A stretch of DNA of 27,130 nt, taken from contig CAKPRX010000022.1 of the NCBI GenBank assembly GCA_934183135.1, forward strand, positions 1 through 27,130, in the 5' to 3' direction. The position numbers were made by a program, and so were the translations under genes. Numbering within the stretch: the first letter of the stretch is position 1; each line of letters opens with the position of its first letter. A model generated the notes under the pieces. That model searched no databases. It had not been told where the DNA came from and saw only the letters and a program-made list of their open reading frames with translations. Shown piece after piece: positions 24,353 through 27,130 of this stretch. Source of the DNA: an uncultured Prevotella sp. GTDB taxonomy: Bacteria; Bacteroidota; Bacteroidia; Bacteroidales; Bacteroidaceae.

Positions 24353-25044
24353 AACTTTTCCTTTTTAGTTTTCTTATTATTGCCAGCCACCACGATGACG
24401 AACTCGCCACGCGGGGCATGGTCAGTAAAGTGGCTGATAGCTTCGGCTAAGGTGCCGCGTACGTGTTCCTCGTGTATCTTGGAGATTTCACGGGCCACGC
24501 TCACCTGACGCTCGGGGCCAAACACCTCGGCCATCTGCTGGAGCGTTTTCAGCACGCGGTAGGGCGACTCATAGAATACCATCGTCCGGGGCTCCTCGCG
24601 CAGCGACTCGAGTAGTGTCTGCCGCCCTTTCTTCTGTGGCAGGAAGCCCTCGAAGCAGAACCGGTCGCAGGGCAGCCCTGACGCCACGATGGCAGGTATG
24701 CAGGCCGTGGCCCCAGGCAGGCACTGCACCTCGATACCGGCGTTGGCAGCCTCGCGGGCCAGATAGAAACCAGGGTCGCTGATGCCTGGGGTGCCGGCAT
24801 CGCTCACCAGGGCTATGGTCTGACCAGCCCTGAGCCGCTCGACGATGCCGGCCGACGTGCCGTGCTCGTTGAACTTATGGTGGGCCACGAGGTGGTTCTT
24901 GATATCGAAGTGTCTGAGCAGATTGCCCGATGTCCGGGTATCCTCAGCCAGCACCAGGTCGGCCTCGCGGAGTATGCGTATGGCGCGCATGGTCATGTCC
25001 TCCATATTGCCCACAGGGGTCGGTATAATATATAATGTGCCCAT
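24349..25044 (-). CDS. rsmI: 16S rRNA (cytidine-1402-2'-O)-methyltransferase
   Basis: 231 residues from the ATG at 25044 (MGTLYIIPTPVGN, the usual RsmI start). Further motifs are VLAEDTRTSGNLLRHF, LVSDAGTPGISDPG (SAM-binding Gly-rich loop), CLPGATACIPA, FEGFLP and FYESPYRV. It methylates the ribose of C1402 in the decoding centre of 16S rRNA. An in-frame ATG at 25056 overlaps the -7 promoter box (25054-25061), so 25044 is the better start; the transcript then has almost no leader. The C-terminus is a basic Lys tail (KKTKKEKL). It is first in a two-gene unit with the coiled-coil lipoprotein. Confidence 0.95.
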   Translation of the reverse strand: MGTLYIIPTPVGNMEDMTMRAIRILREADLVLAEDTRTSGNLLRHFDIKNHLVAHHKFNEHGTSAGIVERLRAGQTIALVSDAGTPGISDPGFYLAREAANAGIEVQCLPGATACIPAIVASGLPCDRFCFEGFLPQKKGRQTLLESLREEPRTMVFYESPYRVLKTLQQMAEVFGPERQVSVAREISKIHEEHVRGTLAEAISHFTDHAPRGEFVIVVAGNNKKTKKEKL

Positions 25045-25053
25045 ATATGGTTG

Positions 25054-25061
25054 CAAACTTA
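25054..25061 (-). promoter_or_regulatory. -7 box of the rsmI promoter
   Basis: On the minus strand this reads TAAGTTTG, matching TAnnTTTG. No clear TTTG is at -33. It lies only 9 nt before the ATG at 25044, implying a leaderless or nearly leaderless mRNA. Confidence 0.55.
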
Positions 25062-25162
25062 CATAAAAATATCGGTAATGGCCATGACATTGTCTAAAAA
25101 GTTGTCTACGAAAAAGGAAAAAACGTTAAATTGCGCCGTGGTCCAAAAAAAACTCCTTTTTC

Positions 25163-25194
25163 TTTGCTTGGTATAAATCGTCTTCGTACTTTTG
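25163..25194 (+). promoter_or_regulatory. tdk promoter
   Basis: TTTG (25163-25166), a 20-bp spacer, TACTTTTG (25187-25194). The box ends 7 nt before the ATG at 25202, so transcription should start at or next to the start codon. Confidence 0.75.
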
Positions 25195-25201
25195 TACCAT
25201 T

Positions 25202-25813
25202 ATGATGGAGAACTTATACAGGGAGAGTCACCGCCCTGGCAGGATAGAGGTGATTTGCGGCTCCATGTTCTCTGGCAAGACAGAGGAGCTGATACGCAGA
25301 ATGAAGCGGGCCAAGTTCGCCCGGCAGCGGGTGGTGATTTTCAAGCCCGCCATAGACACCCGGTACTCGGACGAGGACGTGGTGAGCCACGACCATAACG
25401 CCATACCCAGCACGCCCATAGACACGTCGGCCTCGATACTGCTTCTGGCCGAGGACATAGACGTGGTGGGCATAGACGAGGCTCAGTTCCTGGACGCAGG
25501 CCTCACCGAGGTGTGCAACAGCCTGGCCAACCGCGGAGTGAGGGTCATCATAGCCGGACTGGACATGGACTTCCAGGGGGTGCCCTTTGGGCCCATCCCC
25601 GCGCTGTGCGCCGTGGCCGACGAGGTTACCAAGGTACACGCCATCTGTGTCAAGTGTGGCGCGCTGGCCTATGTGAGCCACCGGCTGGTCAAGAATGACC
25701 GCCGAGTAATGCTGGGCGAGGCACAGGAATACGAGCCCCTGTGCCGCGACTGCTACCAGAAATCGTTAGAGGAAGAAAAACTGACATCCACACAGCCATG
25801 CCCAGGGAAATAA
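25202..25813 (+). CDS. tdk: Thymidine kinase (type II)
   Basis: 203 residues. The Walker A loop is GSMFSGKT (20-27), the catalytic Glu is in GIDEAQF (E93), and the structural zinc cysteines are C149/C152 (CVKC) and C181/C184 (CRDC). It phosphorylates thymidine to dTMP in the salvage pathway. All key residues are intact. Two adjacent ATGs (25202 and 25205) follow the promoter directly, so the mRNA is nearly leaderless. The 3' end overlaps the AI-2E transporter gene by 16 nt. The C-terminal tail (TSTQPCPGK) is encoded by this overlap region and is probably not conserved. Confidence 0.96.
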   Translation: MMENLYRESHRPGRIEVICGSMFSGKTEELIRRMKRAKFARQRVVIFKPAIDTRYSDEDVVSHDHNAIPSTPIDTSASILLLAEDIDVVGIDEAQFLDAGLTEVCNSLANRGVRVIIAGLDMDFQGVPFGPIPALCAVADEVTKVHAICVKCGALAYVSHRLVKNDRRVMLGEAQEYEPLCRDCYQKSLEEEKLTSTQPCPGK

Positions 25814-26904
25814 CTTTCGACCTCTTTATCCGCCGAACCGGCCTGATACTGATAGTCATCGGCGTACTGCTGCTGGTAAACTACCTGAGCGGCGTACTGT
25901 TGCCCTTCTGTATCGCATGGCTTTTCGCCTACCTGCTCTACCCCATCGTCAAGTTTGTACAGTACCATCTCGGTGTCAGGGTCCGCGCGCTGGCCATCCT
26001 CATCACCATGTTGCTGGTGCTGGCTGTGGTGGGCGGCATCGTGTATCTCATCATACCACCCATGATAGAACAGTTTCAGAAGGTGGGCACCATACTGAGC
26101 CACTGGGTACACCAGACCACACACACCAATGACCTCACGGCCTACATATCGGCATGGGTAGAGAACAACCAGGCCGAGGTAGAGCGGTTCTTTCACAGCG
26201 ATGAGTTCTCTAACGCCATGAAGACGGCCATGCCCAAGGTGTTCAGCCTGGTGGGACAGACAGCGAGCATCGTCATCAGCATTGTGGCCTCGATGATTAC
26301 CCTGCTCTACATGTTCTTCATACTCATGGACTACGAGTTTCTGACCACTAACTGGATACGCATATTCCCCAAAAAGAACCGGCCTTTCTGGCATGAGCTG
26401 GCCAAGGACGTGGAACGAGAGCTGAACAACTATATACGCGGACAGGGCCTGGTGGCGCTCTGCATGGGCTTCATGTTCTGCATAGGTTTCTCCATTATGG
26501 ACTTCCCTATGGCCATCGGCCTGGGCATCCTTATCGGCATCATGGACTTAGTGCCCTATCTGCACACCTTTGCCCTCATTCCCACAGCCTTTTTAGCCAT
26601 GCTCAAGGCCGCAGATACCGGGCAGAGCTTCTGGCTGGTCTTCGGTATGGCCGTGGGCCTCTTCATCGTAGTACAAGTCATCACGGACATGATAGTAACG
26701 CCCAAGATAATGGGCAAGGCGATGGGCCTCAACCCCGCCATCCTGCTACTGTCGCTGTCAGTATGGGGAGCCCTGTTAGGCTTCATAGGCCTTATCGTGG
26801 CCCTGCCCCTCACCACCCTCATCATAGCCTACTGGCAGCGCTATGTAACCAAGGAAAAGAAGGTGAGCCACGCGCAAATAGAAGAAAACCAGCACGAAGA
26901 ATGA
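25798..26904 (+). CDS. AI-2E family (TqsA/PerM-like) membrane transporter
   Basis: 368 residues from the ATG at 25798 ([20 protein letters not shown]). It has the usual layout: a hydrophobic N-terminal pair of helices (about 15-50), one at about 60-88, a long amphipathic soluble segment (about 90-150), then further helices with the family motif [20 protein letters not shown] and the C-terminal [37 protein letters not shown]. The family includes AI-2 exporters and Na+/H+ antiporters, so the substrate cannot be given. The start overlaps tdk by 16 nt, suggesting coupled translation; an in-frame start at 25741 would overlap tdk further and lacks the family N-terminus. Confidence 0.9.
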   Translation: MPREITFDLFIRRTGLILIVIGVLLLVNYLSGVLLPFCIAWLFAYLLYPIVKFVQYHLGVRVRALAILITMLLVLAVVGGIVYLIIPPMIEQFQKVGTILSHWVHQTTHTNDLTAYISAWVENNQAEVERFFHSDEFSNAMKTAMPKVFSLVGQTASIVISIVASMITLLYMFFILMDYEFLTTNWIRIFPKKNRPFWHELAKDVERELNNYIRGQGLVALCMGFMFCIGFSIMDFPMAIGLGILIGIMDLVPYLHTFALIPTAFLAMLKAADTGQSFWLVFGMAVGLFIVVQVITDMIVTPKIMGKAMGLNPAILLLSLSVWGALLGFIGLIVALPLTTLIIAYWQRYVTKEKKVSHAQIEENQHEE

Positions 26905-26921
26905 AAAAAGGTACAGAATAA

Positions 26922-26953
26922 TTTGTAAGGTAACGAAAAAATCTGTAATTTTG
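26922..26953 (+). promoter_or_regulatory. tRNA-Lys promoter
   Basis: TTTG (26922-26925), a 20-bp spacer, TAATTTTG (26946-26953). It lies 31 nt before the tRNA and 18 nt after the transporter stop codon. Confidence 0.75.
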
Positions 26954-26984
26954 CACTCGCTTTCAGCCATTGAGAGCCAAGAGC

Positions 26985-27057
26985 GACTCGCTAGCTCAGC
27001 TGGTAGAGCACAACACTTTTAATGTTGGGGTCATGGGTTCGAGCCCCATGCGAGTCA
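26985..27057 (+). tRNA. tRNA-Lys (anticodon TTT)
   Basis: A full cloverleaf in 73 nt. Acceptor GACTCGC/GCGAGTC pairs 7 of 7, with discriminator A27057. D arm is GCTC-AGCTGGTA-GAGC. Anticodon stem CAACA/TGTTG has loop CTTTTAA, so the anticodon is TTT at 27018-27020. T arm is ATGGG-TTCGAGC-CCCAT. CCA is not encoded, since CAA follows. Confidence 0.97.
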
Positions 27058-27086
27058 CAAGGAAACAAATTTTCAAGGCAGAAAGA

Positions 27087-27120
27087 AAGAGGATTTTACG
27101 CTAAGTAAATTCCTCTTTTT
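27087..27120 (+). terminator. Rho-independent terminator after tRNA-Lys
   Basis: AAGAGGATTTTAC (27087-27099) pairs with GTAAATTCCTCTT (27105-27117) with one mismatch and a 5-nt loop (GCTAA), followed by a T-run to 27120. Confidence 0.85.
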
Positions 27121-27130
27121 GCGTATAATA

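Noticed and set aside
1..27130. CRISPR arrays, insertion sequences, prophage or toxin-antitoxin systems
   Set aside because: No regularly spaced direct repeats, transposase, integrase or phage gene was found; the DUF2975/XRE pair has no toxin features.

Overview
The window looks like chromosomal DNA of a GC-rich Bacteroidota, most likely order Bacteroidales and possibly Prevotellaceae-like; the family is inference. Three things support this. Promoters follow the Bacteroidetes pattern TTTG, 19-20 bp, TAnnTTTG at eight or more sites. There are no Shine-Dalgarno sites, and A-rich leaders are used instead. The gene content is typical: a TonB-dependent receptor, PorX and PorW/SprE of the type IX secretion system (T9SS), an M43 metalloprotease lipoprotein, DUF4834, and a DUF2975/XRE pair. 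Most of the window is housekeeping DNA. I see no complete transposon, prophage or CRISPR array.

Layout: 1-569 is the N-terminal part of a TonB-dependent receptor (minus strand, cut by the window edge). A structured 600-bp gap follows, then trxA (+), which converges on a minus-strand block read from right to left: M43 metalloprotease lipoprotein, aroA, a small Cys-rich membrane protein, a giant ORF joining an ABC-3 metal permease to PorW/SprE, porX, and tsaE. From 11009 to 13640 lie a copper-type P1B ATPase and an HMA-AraC regulator (both minus). From 13970 to 16945 (+) come DUF2975, a YozG-like XRE repressor and an M13 endopeptidase. A gene-free 870-bp stretch full of inverted repeats follows. 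Next is the phosphatidylethanolamine operon psd-pssA-DUF4834 (minus), divergent from dnaE (+). dnaE converges on a coiled-coil lipoprotein plus rsmI (minus). rsmI is divergent from tdk and an AI-2E family permease (+), and the window ends with tRNA-Lys(TTT) and its terminator.

How the genes fit together: PorX (response regulator with a PglZ effector) and PorW (T9SS-associated lipoprotein) lie side by side, downstream of a secreted lipoprotein protease and aroA, in a block with overlapping or closely spaced genes. The HMA-AraC regulator and the copper ATPase form a likely metal-efflux unit. psd and pssA are consecutive steps of PE synthesis.

Most unusual points: (1) the permease and PorW are one uninterrupted reading frame whose junction is itself a lipoprotein signal peptide; (2) the copper ATPase appears to lack nearly its whole nucleotide-binding domain while keeping all other motifs; (3) twin TATCG-N5-CGATA operators flank the DUF2975/XRE promoter; (4) a perfect 14-bp dyad lies where the copper ATPase promoter spacer should be; (5) a palindrome-rich intergenic element at about 17226-17661 looks like a dispersed repeat; (6) two envelope genes share a nearly identical 18-mer leader motif.
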